Source: Mactromeris polynyma (Eukaryota > Mollusca > Bivalvia > Venerida > Mactridae). Taken from it: DNA of 64,000 bases. This document shows positions 54,201-64,000 of the stretch, one piece after another. The DNA is taken from NCBI GenBank assembly GCA_032209605.1, contig JASFXZ010000010.1, forward strand, positions 14,467,385 to 14,531,384, given 5' to 3'. The notes under the pieces are model-generated. The model searched no databases, was not told the origin of the DNA, and worked only from the letters and a program-made list of their open reading frames with translations. The position numbers and the translations under genes are program-made. How positions within the stretch are numbered: position 1 is the first letter of the stretch; each line of letters starts with the position of its first letter.

Positions 54201-57200
54201 TGTTGTACATGTATATATACAGTTCCCACTCCTTGTATAATGTATGTGTATATATTGCTCTCCCCTTCTAGTTGTACATGTATATATACAGTTCTCTCTC
54301 CTTGTAAAATGTTTGGGTATATATTGCTTTCCCCTTCTATTGTACATGTATATAATACAGTTCCCACTCCTTGTATAATCATGTTTGTGTATATATTGCT
54401 CTCCCCTTCTATTGTAAATGTATATAATACAGTTCTCTCTCCTTGTATAATGTATGTGTATATATTGCTCTCCCCTTCTATTTGTACATGTATATAACAC
54501 AGTTCTCTCTCCTTGTATAATGTATGTGTATATATTGCTCTCCCCTTCTATTGTAAATGTATATAATACAGTTCTCTCCCCTTCTGTTGTACATGTATAT
54601 ATACAGTTCCCACTCCTTGTATAATGTATGTGTATATATTGCTCTCCCCTTCTGTTGTACATGTATATATACAGTTCCCACTCCTTGTATAATGTATGTG
54701 TATATATTGCTCTCCCCTTCTAGTTGTACATGTATATATACAGTTCTCTCTCCTTGTAAAATGTTTGGGTATATATTGCTTTCCCCTTCTATTGTACATG
54801 TATATAATACAGTTCCCACTCCTTGTATAATCATGTATGTGTATATATTGCTCTCCCCTTCTATTTGTACATGTATATAACACAGTTCTCTCTCCTTGTA
54901 TAATGTATGTGTATATATTGCTCTCCCCTTCTATTGTACATGTATATAATACAGTTCCCACTCCTTGTATAATGTATGTGTATATATTGCTCTCCCCTTC
55001 TATTGTACATGTATATAATACAGTTCTCTCTCCTTGTAAAATGTTTGGGTATATATTGCTCTTCCCTTCTATTGTATATGTATATATACAGTTCTCTCTC
55101 CTTGTATAATGTATGTGTATATATTGCTCTCCCCTTCTATTGTAAATGTATATATACAGTTCCCACTCCTTGTATAATGTATGTGTATATATTGCTCTCC
55201 CCTTCTGTTGTACATGTATATATACAGTTCCCACTCCTTGTATAATGTATGTGTATATATTGCTCTCCCCTTCTAGTTGTACATGTATATATACAGTTCT
55301 CTCTCCTTGTATAATGTATGTGTATATATTGCTCTCCCCTTCTATTGTAAATGTATATAATACAGTTCTCTCTCCTTGTATAATGTATGTGTATATATTG
55401 CTCTCCCCTTCTAGTTGTACATGTATATAACACAGTTCCCACTCCTTGTATAATGTATGTGTATATATTGCTCTCCCCTTCTATTGTAAATGTATATAAC
55501 ACAGTTCCCACTCCTTGTATAATGTATGTGTATATATTGCTCTCCCCTTCTATTGTATATGTATATAATACAGTTCTCTCTCCTTGTATAATGTATGTGT
55601 ATATATTGCTCTCCCCTTCTATTGTAAATGTATATAATACAGTTCTCTCTCCTTGTATAATGTATGTGTATATATTGCTCTCCCCTTCTATTGTAAATGT
55701 ATATATACAGTTCTCTCTCCTTGTATAATGTATGTGTATATATTGCTCTCCCCTTCTATTGTAAATGTATATAACACAGTTCCCACTCCTTGTATAATGT
55801 ATGTGTATATATTGCTCTCCCCTTCTAGTTGTACATGTATATATACAGTTCCCACTCCTTGTATAATGTATGTGTATATATTGCTCTCCCCTTCTATTGT
55901 ACATGTATATATACAGTTCTCTCTCCTTGTATAATGTATGTGTATATATTGCTCTCCCCTTCTATTGTACATGTATATAATACAGTTCTCTCTCCTTGTA
56001 TAATCATGTATGTGTATATATTGCTCTCCCCTTCTATTGTACATGTATATAATACAGTTCTCTCTCCTTGTATAATGTATGTGTATATATTGCTCTCCCC
56101 TTCTATTGTAAATGTATATAATACAGTTCTCTCCCCTTCTGTTGTACATGTATATATACAGTTCCCACTCCTTGTATAATGTATGTGTATATATTGCTCT
56201 CCCCTTCTGTTGTACATGTATATATACAGTTCCCACTCCTTGTATAATGTATGTGTATATATTGCTCTCCCCTTCTAGTTGTACATGTATATATACAGTT
56301 CTCTCTCCTTGTAAAATGTTTGGGTATATATTGCTTTCCCCTTCTATTGTACATGTATATAATACAGTTCCCACTCCTTGTATAATCATGTTTGTGTATA
56401 TATTGCTCTCCCCTTCTATTGTAAATGTATATAATACAGTTCTCTCTCCTTGTATAATGTATGTGTATATATTGCTCTCCCCTTCTATTTGTACATGTAT
56501 ATAACACAGTTCTCTCTCCTTGTATAATGTATGTGTATATATTGCTCTCCCCTTCTATTGTAAATGTATATAATACAGTTCTCTCCCCTTCTGTTGTACA
56601 TGTATATATACAGTTCCCACTCCTTGTATAATGTATGTGTATATATTGCTCTCCCCTTCTGTTGTACATGTATATATACAGTTCCCACTCCTTGTATAAT
56701 GTATGTGTATATATTGCTCTCCCCTTCTAGTTGTACATGTATATATACAGTTCTCTCTCCTTGTAAAATGTTTGGGTATATATTGCTTTCCCCTTCTATT
56801 GTACATGTATATAATACAGTTCCCACTCCTTGTATAATCATGTATGTGTATATATTGCTCTCCCCTTCTATTTGTACATGTATATAACACAGTTCTCTCT
56901 CCTTGTATAATGTATGTGTATATATTGCTCTCCCCTTCTATTGTACATGTATATAATACAGTTCCCACTCCTTGTATAATGTATGTGTATATATTGCTCT
57001 CCCCTTCTATTGTACATGTATATAATACAGTTCTCTCTCCTTGTAAAATGTTTGGGTATATATTGCTCTTCCCTTCTATTGTATATGTATATATACAGTT
57101 CTCTCTCCTTGTATAATGTATGTGTATATATTGCTCTCCCCTTCTATTGTAAATGTATATATACAGTTCCCACTCCTTGTATAATGTATGTGTATATATT

Positions 57201-60200
57201 GCTCTCCCCTTCTGTTGTACATGTATATATACAGTTCCCACTCCTTGTATAATGTATGTGTATATATTGCTCTCCCCTTCTAGTTGTACATGTATATATA
57301 CAGTTCTCTCTCCTTGTATAATGTATGTGTATATATTGCTCTCCCCTTCTATTGTAAATGTATATAATACAGTTCTCTCTCCTTGTATAATGTATGTGTA
57401 TATATTGCTCTCCCCTTCTAGTTGTACATGTATATAACACAGTTCCCACTCCTTGTATAATGTATGTGTATATATTGCTCTCCCCTTCTATTGTAAATGT
57501 ATATAACACAGTTCCCACTCCTTGTATAATGTATGTGTATATATTGCTCTCCCCTTCTATTGTATATGTATATAATACAGTTCTCTCTCCTTGTATAATG
57601 TATGTGTATATATTGCTCTCCCCTTCTATTGTAAATGTATATAATACAGTTCTCTCTCCTTGTATAATGTATGTGTATATATTGCTCTCCCCTTCTATTG
57701 TAAATGTATATATACAGTTCTCTCTCCTTGTATAATGTATGTGTATATATTGCTCTCCCCTTCTATTGTAAATGTATATAACACAGTTCCCACTCCTTGT
57801 ATAATGTATGTGTATATATTGCTCTCCCCTTCTAGTTGTACATGTATATATACAGTTCCCACTCCTTGTATAATGTATGTGTATATATTGCTCTCCCCTT
57901 CTATTGTACATGTATATATACAGTTCCCACTCCTTGTATAATGTATGTGTATATATTGCTCTCCCCTTCTATTGTAAATGTATATAATACAGTTCTCTCT
58001 CCTTGTATAATGTATGTGTATATATTGCTCTCCCCTTCTATTTGTACATGTATATAACACAGTTCTCTCTCCTTGTATAATGTATGTGTATATATTGCTC
58101 TCCCCTTCTATTTGTACATGTATATAACACAGTTCTCTCTCCTTGTATAATGTATGTGTATATATTGCTCTCCCCTTCTATTTGTACATGTATATAACAC
58201 AGTTCTCTCTCCTTGTATAATGTATGTGTATATATTGCTCTCCCCTTCTATTTGTACATGTATATAACACAGTTCTCTCTCCTTGTATAATGTATGTGTA
58301 TATATTGCTCTCCCCTTCTATTGTATATGTATATATACAGTTCTCTGTTTAGTGTGTTCATTAAATAAAAATAAACTAGTTTTTGTCTGAATAATTGTTA
58401 TTACCCTTTCCAGACGTTTGCCATTTTTTTTAAAAATGTACAATATCAATGTAAGAGCAAAATAGCATTTAACATTTTTAAGTCTTAATCCGAAATTCAG
58501 TCTTAAAATGTTTATGAATAAGGCCCCTGAAATCACACAGATAAACTGGTGTTGGTAATGGTGTCTGAAAAACATGCCACCAATTCTTTATCAAAATGCA
58601 GCTTATTTTAGGGAGTTCAGAGTAGCATACCTCATCGACAGTATCAAACGGTACAACACAGACAACTGGTCCAAATATCTCCTCCGTCATCAGTCGAGAT
58701 GTATCCTTCACATCAACAATCACAGTAGGACGCATAAAGTAACCCTGGCAACAGTAATACATAGTGAATAACACAGCATAAAGTAACGCTGGCAACAGTA
58801 ATACATTAGTGAATAACACAGCATAAAGTAACGCTGGCAACAGTAATACATAGTGAATAACACAGCATAAAGTAACCATGGCAACAGCAATACATTAGTG
58901 AATAACACAGCATAAAGGTAACCCTGGCAACATTAATACCCAAGTGATTAACACAGCATAAAGTTACCATGATAATACATTAGTGAATATTGTCAGTATT
59001 TGTACTGACAGTTCCAAGGCTGTAAATGGCTGTGTGGTTATTATTTCTATATATGATTTTTTAGAGTATGTTAAGTTCCCCTTTCCCTATGCGCAGTTCC
59101 TTTACTTGATCATATTGATATCATATTCATGTTATTTTCCCTCCCCTTTTGGCCCATAGCCATTGGCTTTCTTGGCTGTTCCTTGGTGTATCCCCCTTGT
59201 TGTTCCCCTAAATTCTCCATGATTGTTTTCATTTTTGGCCAGACCATTCCTTGATGGATAAAAATTAGCTTCTTTATTACAAAGTTTGTAGTCATTTCTG
59301 TACATTGCAGCAACTGCTATACACATGCTACATTGCAGCAACTGCTATACACATGCTACATTGCAGCAACTGCTATACACATGCTACATTGCAGCAACTG
59401 CTATACACATGCTACATTGCAGCAACTGCTATACACATGCTACATTGCAGCAACTGCTATACACATGCTACATTGCAGCAACTGCTATACACATGCTACA
59501 TTGCAGCAACTGCTATACACATGCTACATTGCAGCAACTGCTATACACATGCTACATTGCAGCAACTGCTATACACATGCTACATTGCAGCAACTGCTAT
59601 ACACATGCTACATTGTGTATCATCATCATAAAGTCTGAACAGCAGAAAAATCAAGCATACACAGAACGACCTTACTTAAAGACCACATCAAATAGTGACT
59701 GCCTTATTAAGATTGTAAGTTTAAGTACCATTAATTAATTTTTCTTCCATATTTTACCTCGATAATCAGACCGCCTAACAACTAAATGAATTTGTACAGA
59801 ACCAATGGTGGTCTTATTACAAAGGTTATACTGTAGATATCAATGGCAGAATATTGTTCAGTAATCAAGTTAAGATGTGTGTATAAATTCACTCTGTCTA
59901 TTTTGATCAGTGATTCCTTTTCTGGGGTATTTCAACAACAAGTTTAGATTTCTTACATTCTTGTTTGCATCACTCAAATTCAAATCTTCATCTCCACACA
60001 ATATTCTGGCTCCTTCTTCTTTAGCTATCTCCACATAACCTTTAACCTTTGCCAGATGTTCCTTACTGATCAATGGCCCCATAAACACTCCTTCCGTTTT
60101 ATAAGGTCCGACAACAAGTTTCCTGTAACAAACGTACTTTAGATAACGGGATAATATCGAAAAGTTCACGAATTGCCCATTCCTGACGTTTCTATTGAGG

Positions 60201-63200
60201 AAATGTTTGCCAATCGCAAAAATTACAACATCTACACGTTGTAACAATCCCTATTATAGAACCGATTGTAGGGCAGGGATTGTACATAAAAATATGCTGC
60301 GGTGAGTGTGGAAATTTACGCTGTGGAAAACGTTTGCGAAATTTGTGAAATTGCAAATTTTTCCGCCTCGCAAATTTCCCACTTATACAGTAGTAGTTAG
60401 AGGTGTCACTGATGGCCAAGCTGCATCCATATCTCCAGTCAATTATATTGATGGTATATAAATGTTTGTGCATAGAAAAACAAACTTAAGATTTAAAAGA
60501 TCTTAACCAGTTTATACTATATATCTTAAGTCTCGTCATTTCGACCCTTCTTGTCATTTTCGATCCTACATACGTATGAGATTGGGAGTATATTAAAGCA
60601 TGTATATGAGGGAGAGAGGAAAGCAGATACTCAATGGACAAAATTGAGACGAGGTGGCTACATGACCTTTACATATAGATATATAAGAAATCAATCACAG
60701 GATCTAATTGACAAGAAAGCTCCTCCATGATTCAGAACGAGTATATGCTGAGATTGACAACTGCTTACAATGTTTTTTGCCATTTGTTAACATTTTTGTT
60801 GTTTATAACTGTAAACAGAGGTAAAATAGTTTTTATACCATATGACTTTAGAGTATTATTAAGGTGAATAATAAGAATAAAGATCTTTAAGCACACATTA
60901 CCTAAAAGTTGTTATGAAGGTCGAAATGACAGGTCAACAAGCTATATTTAGATTTAGATATATAGATTTCCCCAAAATGTTCCCAAACAATTTTTGAGCT
61001 CATTCGATACATTGTTTACAATCCATGGTGCAGCCATTTTGTTTCCACATGTGTTATGTCTAAATTATGCTCAAATGAGCAGAGTGCAAAGATCTGATGA
61101 CAACAACCAAAAATAAGTTAAGCATAAACTTCCAGTAACTGGTAACTACCCCTCCGTACACCAACAAGATTTCTTGAATTGTAATGATATTTCCAAATCC
61201 CTACCAGTCTAATCAATTCCTCTGTATCAATAATACACTGATATTGTTACTATCGCAGACATTATAGTTTCGTAATTTTTCTTACTGCTAGTAAGTGCTT
61301 CATCTTGAGAGGTGGAGCTAAATTTGATGTTAACTAAAGGGGAGGGACATAATAATGAAAGGACCAAGTACATTAACTAACAGTGTGGATATCTATTACC
61401 CGCACTCTTGTTACCACAGTTGACAAAAAACGACATTTCATATAAGTACTTTACCATGATAGGTTCAACATCCGGATTCACAATCATGGTACATGCTACA
61501 TTGATTTGACTGGTTAAATTTTTGGGGTTTTAAATTTCAAAATCACAGTGCAACAAGAAAGCTCTGTTTGTTCACGCACTTGTTTGTGATTGCCAATGCC
61601 CTTATGTCTAATGCAGTAAGAAGATTCAATTTTAAAATGAAAATGTCTAGGTGACATGTAAGAGTTAAATAACAGTCATAATACTTACTTTACTTCAGAT
61701 ACAAATCTATCCAGAAATGTTTGAAAGATTCCCCGCTGTACAAAAAGTCGACTTGTACATAAACATATCTCACCTTGATTAACAAAACTGGATCTGTCAG
61801 AAAACAATAACGCAATTTAATTAATTAATTTCAAGAAGCTACATGTACATGGAAAGTGCACCATATAGATACAGTCGACTCTCCTTATGTTGAATTTTTC
61901 GGGACCATAGAAAAAAGTTTGTCTTAAAATTCGACATAAACGTTAGGAGGTCGTACTGGCTTTGTTTCGTAAGAAAGACAAGTTTGTGAAAATTGCTTAA
62001 ATTGCAACAACTCATTAAGAACGATGTATTTAATGATATATTTGTGTGTTTAGGTTGCCTCTTTTAATTCACACATGCTATGGTGTAATAATCTGAGACA
62101 TAAAACAATTGTTAACAATGGCATGTTTAAAATGCAGTACAAGCATTACTCAACTTGGCATGTTTGCATTAATAGTCTAACATTTTGCAAACACATACAA
62201 ATCCTTCCATTGTGTAAATAATCGATAATTAAACATGTGAAAATACAGGTAAATCGTCGGTTACATCTCAGTGATTAATAAATAGAGTCAATAAAGCCCA
62301 TTGGTCTCACAAGATCAAAAAGGAATGGCCAAGCAGTTCATAAGGCATCTACTACCTTAACCAAAGGGTGTCTCATAAGTCAGATGTGGCAGGTCCTTTA
62401 AATAGGGGTGACACGAAAATCAATAAACACTTTTGTACATGATGTACCTACCTAACTGTTGTAGGAATACATTTCTCAAGCTCAGCATCATCAAATATTA
62501 CACCTGGATTCTTTCCACCAAGCTTAAAAACAAGCACCAAACTATGTAAGATTACAGTTTGTCACTTTAAGGAGGAAGGCGAGAGGGCCCTTTGAGACAC
62601 AAAAAATGCTTTCTATGGGGGAAATTAGGTGATTAATTACGCACAGTTGAACCTGTCTAAAGACACCACTCAGGGGAGCAGGAAAGATGGTCTCTTAAAT
62701 AAGGATACAGTAAAGTTGACAAAAACATAAACATTAAGTACAATGCATTCTATTTTATATTGCGCTTATGTAGATTTTAAATGCTTCAAATGCATGGGAG
62801 GAATTCAGAACGGTCGTAAAAGACAGGAGGTCGCTAGTAAAAGGCGTTTTGAAGGACAGGTTTGACTGTACATTTAGTATACAATTCTGATCCAAACCTT
62901 GTATTTATCAACTAAGTGGTACAAACATGGTCAATGTTGCTGGTTTTCGACTGAATAAAAGAACAATGTTGCTGTAGGAGGATATAATAAGAGAGAATAG
63001 GGGCAACAACATACACTTTGCAAAAGGGGAATTATAGTTTATACCAAATTTTGGTCCCAAATAGGCCAAACAACTCAAAGGATTACAAGTGGTACTATCA
63101 TTTAATCTTCCCTCCTTTACTTCCACACATCCTCAGTTTTTTTAATTAAATATTTTTTTCAATAAAAATATGTTTCAACTTTACAATTGAAGTTCAAAAT

Positions 63201-64000
63201 TATTTAAAGCTGATGTCACCACAGTAGATTGTTATGAGTTCTCTCCCTTTATGTCATCTGGAGTTTTCTCCCTTTATCCCTTCTATAGTTTATGTACTAT
63301 ATATACATATACAAAACAAGGGATAAGGGGAGATTACTCATGACAATCCCCTGTGATCATAACAGTAAGCAATATTGAAATAGCTTGTTTAAATTCAGGA
63401 CTTGTTTGTAGATTGTAAGATATTGCATACTAGCACGAGCGTAATTGGATCAATTTTAGCGATTCATTACCTCCAGAGAAAGTTTTTTGCTGAAAGGAGC
63501 AGCAGCTATACGTAGCTTGGTTGCTGTGACGGTACCTCCAGTGAATGATATAATAGGTACATCTGGATGTTTGACAATAGCCTCACCAGCAGTAGGTCCC
63601 AAACCAAATACAAAATTGATCACGCCTGGGGGCAGACCTGGAAAAATACATAAAATAATGAAGAAAAACCACACAATCATACTGTCGGACCTCGGTTATT
63701 TGACAACCTTTTATTAGCAAATGCACTGGAACATAGTAGCTTGTAAAAACTAGATCATCACATTATCAACAAATTTGCCTTCATATAACAACTTAACACC
63801 AGGCGATTGTCACGAGTTCTGTCCCTGAATCCTGTCTGTGTATATACAATACATAGCATTAAGGGATAAAGGGAGAGAACTCGTGATAATCTCCTGTGTA
63901 CTTAACCGAATATGTCATTGTAAACTCATAATCATTTTTAGGCAACGATAAGTTACCTGCACTGTTAAACACTTCAGCCAGTTTCCATGCCGACACTGAT
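48130..64000 (-). CDS. ALDH8A1: ALDH8A1-type 2-aminomuconic semialdehyde dehydrogenase, C-terminal eight exons
   Basis: NAD-dependent oxidation of 2-aminomuconate semialdehyde to 2-aminomuconate, in the kynurenine branch of tryptophan breakdown; cytosolic in animals. Exons: 64000-63957 (cut by the window edge), 63637-63471, 62522-62452, 61793-61689, 60122-59957, 58744-58631, 49997-49902, 48276-48130. They join in phase to 302 residues plus TAA. In visible numbering: NAD-binding FTGGTVTATK; catalytic Glu70 (LSLELGGK); catalytic Cys104 (NQGEICLCTSR); MTEEIFGPVVCVVPF; C-terminal NMPFGGIKESGTGREG. The QGEICLCTSR and GREGAK motifs separate ALDH8 from ALDH1/2. The N-terminal part lies to the right. 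The penultimate intron (49998-58630) is almost wholly repeat. Confidence 0.95.
48298..48857. repeat. 40-bp tandem repeat (~14 copies) next to the ALDH8A1 last exon
   Basis: The unit reads 'cagactggttgtcatttaca' then 'atcagaacttttctcaccaa' with few substitutions. Overlapping ORFs in this block are repeat artefacts, because 40 is not a multiple of three and each frame is traversed. Confidence 0.95.
48858..49901. other. Rest of the last ALDH8A1 intron
   Basis: No recognised feature apart from short AT-rich ORFs without splice support. Confidence 0.5.
49902..49997 (-). CDS. ALDH8A1: ALDH8A1 penultimate exon
   Basis: 32 codons: VISRANGVKYGLAASVWTTD then VTTLHRVSQKLN, a well-conserved ALDH segment. 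Acceptor 'acaattatatag', donor CTAAAT|gtgagt. Confidence 0.95.
50026..50708. mobile_element. pogo-like non-autonomous element (CAGTCGACTCTCG ends)
   Basis: The left end cagtcgactctcgttaagac and right end 'cctaacgagagtcgactg' are inverted repeats with TA on both sides. Sub-terminal 'ttcgtcttaacgaaaa' is repeated three times at the left, and the last 31 bp are duplicated at the right. No transposase ORF. A second, truncated copy lies at 61872-62290. Confidence 0.8.
50735..50941. repeat. Pyrimidine-rich tandem array, left block
   Basis: Repeats of 'acaactctccccttctatcc' then 'cttctatagtatatgtacat'. The same array resumes at 52267 after the inserted element at 50942-52266. Confidence 0.9.
51093..51215 (+). 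mobile_element. SINE 3' body
   Basis: 'gttagtactggtaagaattc', 'caggaaaaactggttaggtg', 'gatacggcgttaaaccc' and an 'aaacaaac' tail. Same family as 27310 (minus) and 41270 (plus). Confidence 0.65.
51238..51339. repeat. Perfect 43-bp inverted repeat hairpin
   Basis: 51238-51280 is the exact reverse complement of 51297-51339, with a 16-nt loop. The arm starts gttatacaggttgttgacag. It is transcribed as part of the ALDH8A1 intron. Confidence 0.9.
51345..51483. repeat. Short block of the pyrimidine-rich array
   Basis: Copies of 'agttctctccccttctatag' and 'tatgtacatatacaactctc' lie between the two hairpins of the 50942-52266 element. Confidence 0.8.
51494..51620. repeat. Related imperfect hairpin
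   Basis: Arms 'gttatacaggttcttgacag' and 'ctgtcaacaaccagtataac', centre 'cgaggcgttagccgaggg'. Same family as 51238-51339 and 220-352. Confidence 0.8.
52267..52589. repeat. Pyrimidine-rich tandem array, right block
   Basis: Continuation of 50735-50941: 'caactctccccttctatccc' alternates with 'tatagtatatgtacatat'. It grades into the 68-bp array to the right. Confidence 0.9.
52590..58345. repeat. 68/69-bp satellite array (~84 units) filling an ALDH8A1 intron
   Basis: The unit contains 'tatattgctctccccttcta', 'ttgtacatgtatatatacag', 'ttcccactccttgtataatg' and 'tatgtg'. Two variant slots recur: cccactcc against ctctctcc, and atatatacag against atataatacag or ataacacag. The long open frames on both strands (up to 414 codons) follow from 69 being a multiple of three and are not genes. 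The last five units (58003-58345) are nearly identical. Confidence 0.97.
53890..57921. repeat. 2,007-bp higher-order tandem duplication within the satellite
   Basis: Sequence from about 53890 recurs at +2007 with the same order of variants, including rare 'gtataatcatgtttgtg' (54376 and 56383) and 'aaaatgtttgggtata' units. The copies are adjacent: 53890-55896 and 55897 to about 57921. They diverge at about 55915 versus 57922. Confidence 0.85.
58631..58744 (-). CDS. ALDH8A1: ALDH8A1 exon: EEIFGPV segment
   Basis: 38 codons: GYFMRPTVIVDVKDTSRLMT then EEIFGPVVCVVPFDTVDE. Acceptor 'ttactgttgccag', donor GATGAG|gtatgc. The acceptor and first exon bases are repeated in tandem upstream (58745-58985). 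Confidence 0.95.
58745..58985. repeat. ~44-bp tandem repeat carrying copies of a splice acceptor
   Basis: Five to six units of 'cataaagtaacgctggcaac' then 'agtaatacatagtgaataac'. Read on the gene strand, each carries 'ttactgttgccag' plus the first ~11 bases of ALDH8A1 exon 58631-58744. Confidence 0.9.
59300..59613. repeat. 28-bp tandem repeat (~11 copies)
   Basis: The unit is 'attgcagcaactgctataca' plus 'catgctac', almost invariant. It contains multiple tgcag acceptor-like words on the plus strand. The ORFs at 59305-59738 are artefacts. Confidence 0.95.
59957..60122 (-). CDS. ALDH8A1: ALDH8A1 exon: GPLIS segment
   Basis: Reads KLVVGPYKTEGVFMGPLISK, then EHLAKVKGYVEIAKEEGARI and LCGDEDLNL. 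Acceptor 'tttgttacag', donor AAGAAT|gtaaga. Confidence 0.94.
60123..61688. other. ALDH8A1 intron without recognised elements
   Basis: A weak inverted pair ('gcgaaatttgtgaaattgc' / 'gcctcgcaaatttccc') lies near 60336. Otherwise nothing recognised. Confidence 0.5.
61689..61793 (-). CDS. ALDH8A1: ALDH8A1 exon: catalytic cysteine
   Basis: Reads SSFVNQGEICLCTSRLFVQR and FLDRFVSEV. The first Cys is the nucleophile by family alignment. Acceptor 'tttctgacag', donor GTAAA|gtaagt. Confidence 0.96.
61872..62290. mobile_element. Truncated copy of the CAGTCGACTCTC element
   Basis: Left end cagtcgactctccttatgtt with TA upstream. Internal matches to 50026-50708 include 'tctaacattttgcaaac', 'acaaatccttc' and 'ataatcgataattaaa'. 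The right inverted repeat is missing. Confidence 0.7.
62452..62522 (-). CDS. ALDH8A1: ALDH8A1 exon: LGGK segment
   Basis: Reads LGGKNPGVIFDDAELEKCIP then TTV. Acceptor 'gtttttaag', donor GTTAG|gtaggt. 71 bp. Confidence 0.93.
62643..62868. mobile_element. MITE-like element
   Basis: Left end 'cagttgaacctgtc' and right end 'gacaggtttgactg' are inverted repeats. TA follows on the right only. The interior has 'ctaaagacacc' and 'ggtctcttaaataagg' words like the 3796 family. Confidence 0.5.
63219..63355. mobile_element. Short foldback family 'ggagattgtcacgagtt', copy 5
   Basis: Ends 'cacagtagattgttatgag' and 'ctcatgacaatcccctgtg'. The arm holds 'ttctctccctttatg' and 'cccttctatagttta'. Located in an ALDH8A1 intron. 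Confidence 0.75.
63471..63637 (-). CDS. ALDH8A1: ALDH8A1 exon: NAD-binding region
   Basis: Reads LPPGVINFVFGLGPTAGEAI, HPDVPIISFTGGTVTATK and KKLSLE. The usual FTGS is FTGG here. Acceptor 'atttttccag', donor CTGGAG|gtaatg. Confidence 0.95.
63797..63898. mobile_element. Short foldback family 'ggagattgtcacgagtt', copy 6
   Basis: Ends 'accaggcgattgtcacgag' and 'ctcgtgataatctcctgtg'. About 60 bp from an ALDH8A1 exon. Confidence 0.75.
63957..64000 (-). CDS. ALDH8A1: ALDH8A1 exon, cut by window edge
   Basis: Reads SVSAWKLAEVFNSAG, the segment before LPPGV in ALDHs. Donor GCAG|gtaact. Confidence 0.85.

Noticed and set aside
52236..58060. Many long ORFs on both strands (up to 414 codons) rich in YIH, CTIEGES and IYCSPLL repeats
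   Set aside because: They are frames through 68/69-bp satellite units, open on both strands at once, with no domain. Length comes from repeat periodicity.
59305..59738. Plus ORFs made of repeated CYTHATLQQLL
   Set aside because: They are translations of the 28-bp tandem repeat in an ALDH8A1 intron.

Overview
This is a eukaryotic, intron-rich, AT-rich window. It is most likely from a lophotrochozoan, probably a bivalve mollusc. That is inferred from a NIT-domain guanylate cyclase, SINE tails ending in a 'ggcgttaaac'-type motif, LINE reverse transcriptases, and many foldback elements and satellite arrays inside introns. No species can be named from sequence alone.

Two host genes are secure, both on the minus strand. 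(1) A NIT-domain receptor guanylate cyclase (NIT-GC) spans 36058 to 15722. Eleven exons join in frame to 685 visible residues: TM1, NIT sensor, TM2, dimerisation helix, class III cyclase with all catalytic residues, and a short tail. The initiating exon was not found. (2) An ALDH8A1-type aldehyde dehydrogenase (2-aminomuconic semialdehyde dehydrogenase of the kynurenine pathway) runs from the right edge to 48130. Its last eight exons give 302 residues with the catalytic Cys and Glu and a stop codon. The N-terminal half lies beyond the window.

Layout: 1-8.6 kb is mostly non-coding with four foldback/MITE-like elements and weak exon candidates. 8.6-10 kb holds short, protein-like but unidentified exon candidates. 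10.0-13.2 kb is a satellite with alternating A/B monomers. 13.2-15.7 kb holds dispersed repeats and the NIT-GC 3' flank. 15.7-36.1 kb is NIT-GC; its introns carry a 5'-truncated LINE and three large arrays (22-, 16- and 19-bp units). 37.6-41.1 kb is a near full-length, frameshifted jockey/CR1-like LINE. 41.1-48.1 kb holds a SINE, a foldback element with a 50-codon ORF, a small element with direct terminal repeats, minisatellites and a possible small spliced gene. 48.1-64 kb is ALDH8A1. Its 8.6-kb penultimate intron is almost entirely foldback elements plus a roughly 5.7-kb 68/69-bp satellite containing a 2,007-bp higher-order duplication.

The two secure genes share no pathway that the sequence shows. 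What unites the window is repeat dynamics: the same short foldback family sits in introns of both genes, and its pyrimidine-rich arm resembles the monomer of the large satellite. Long ORFs in the satellites are repeat artefacts. I saw no prokaryotic features, CRISPR array or tRNA/rRNA gene.
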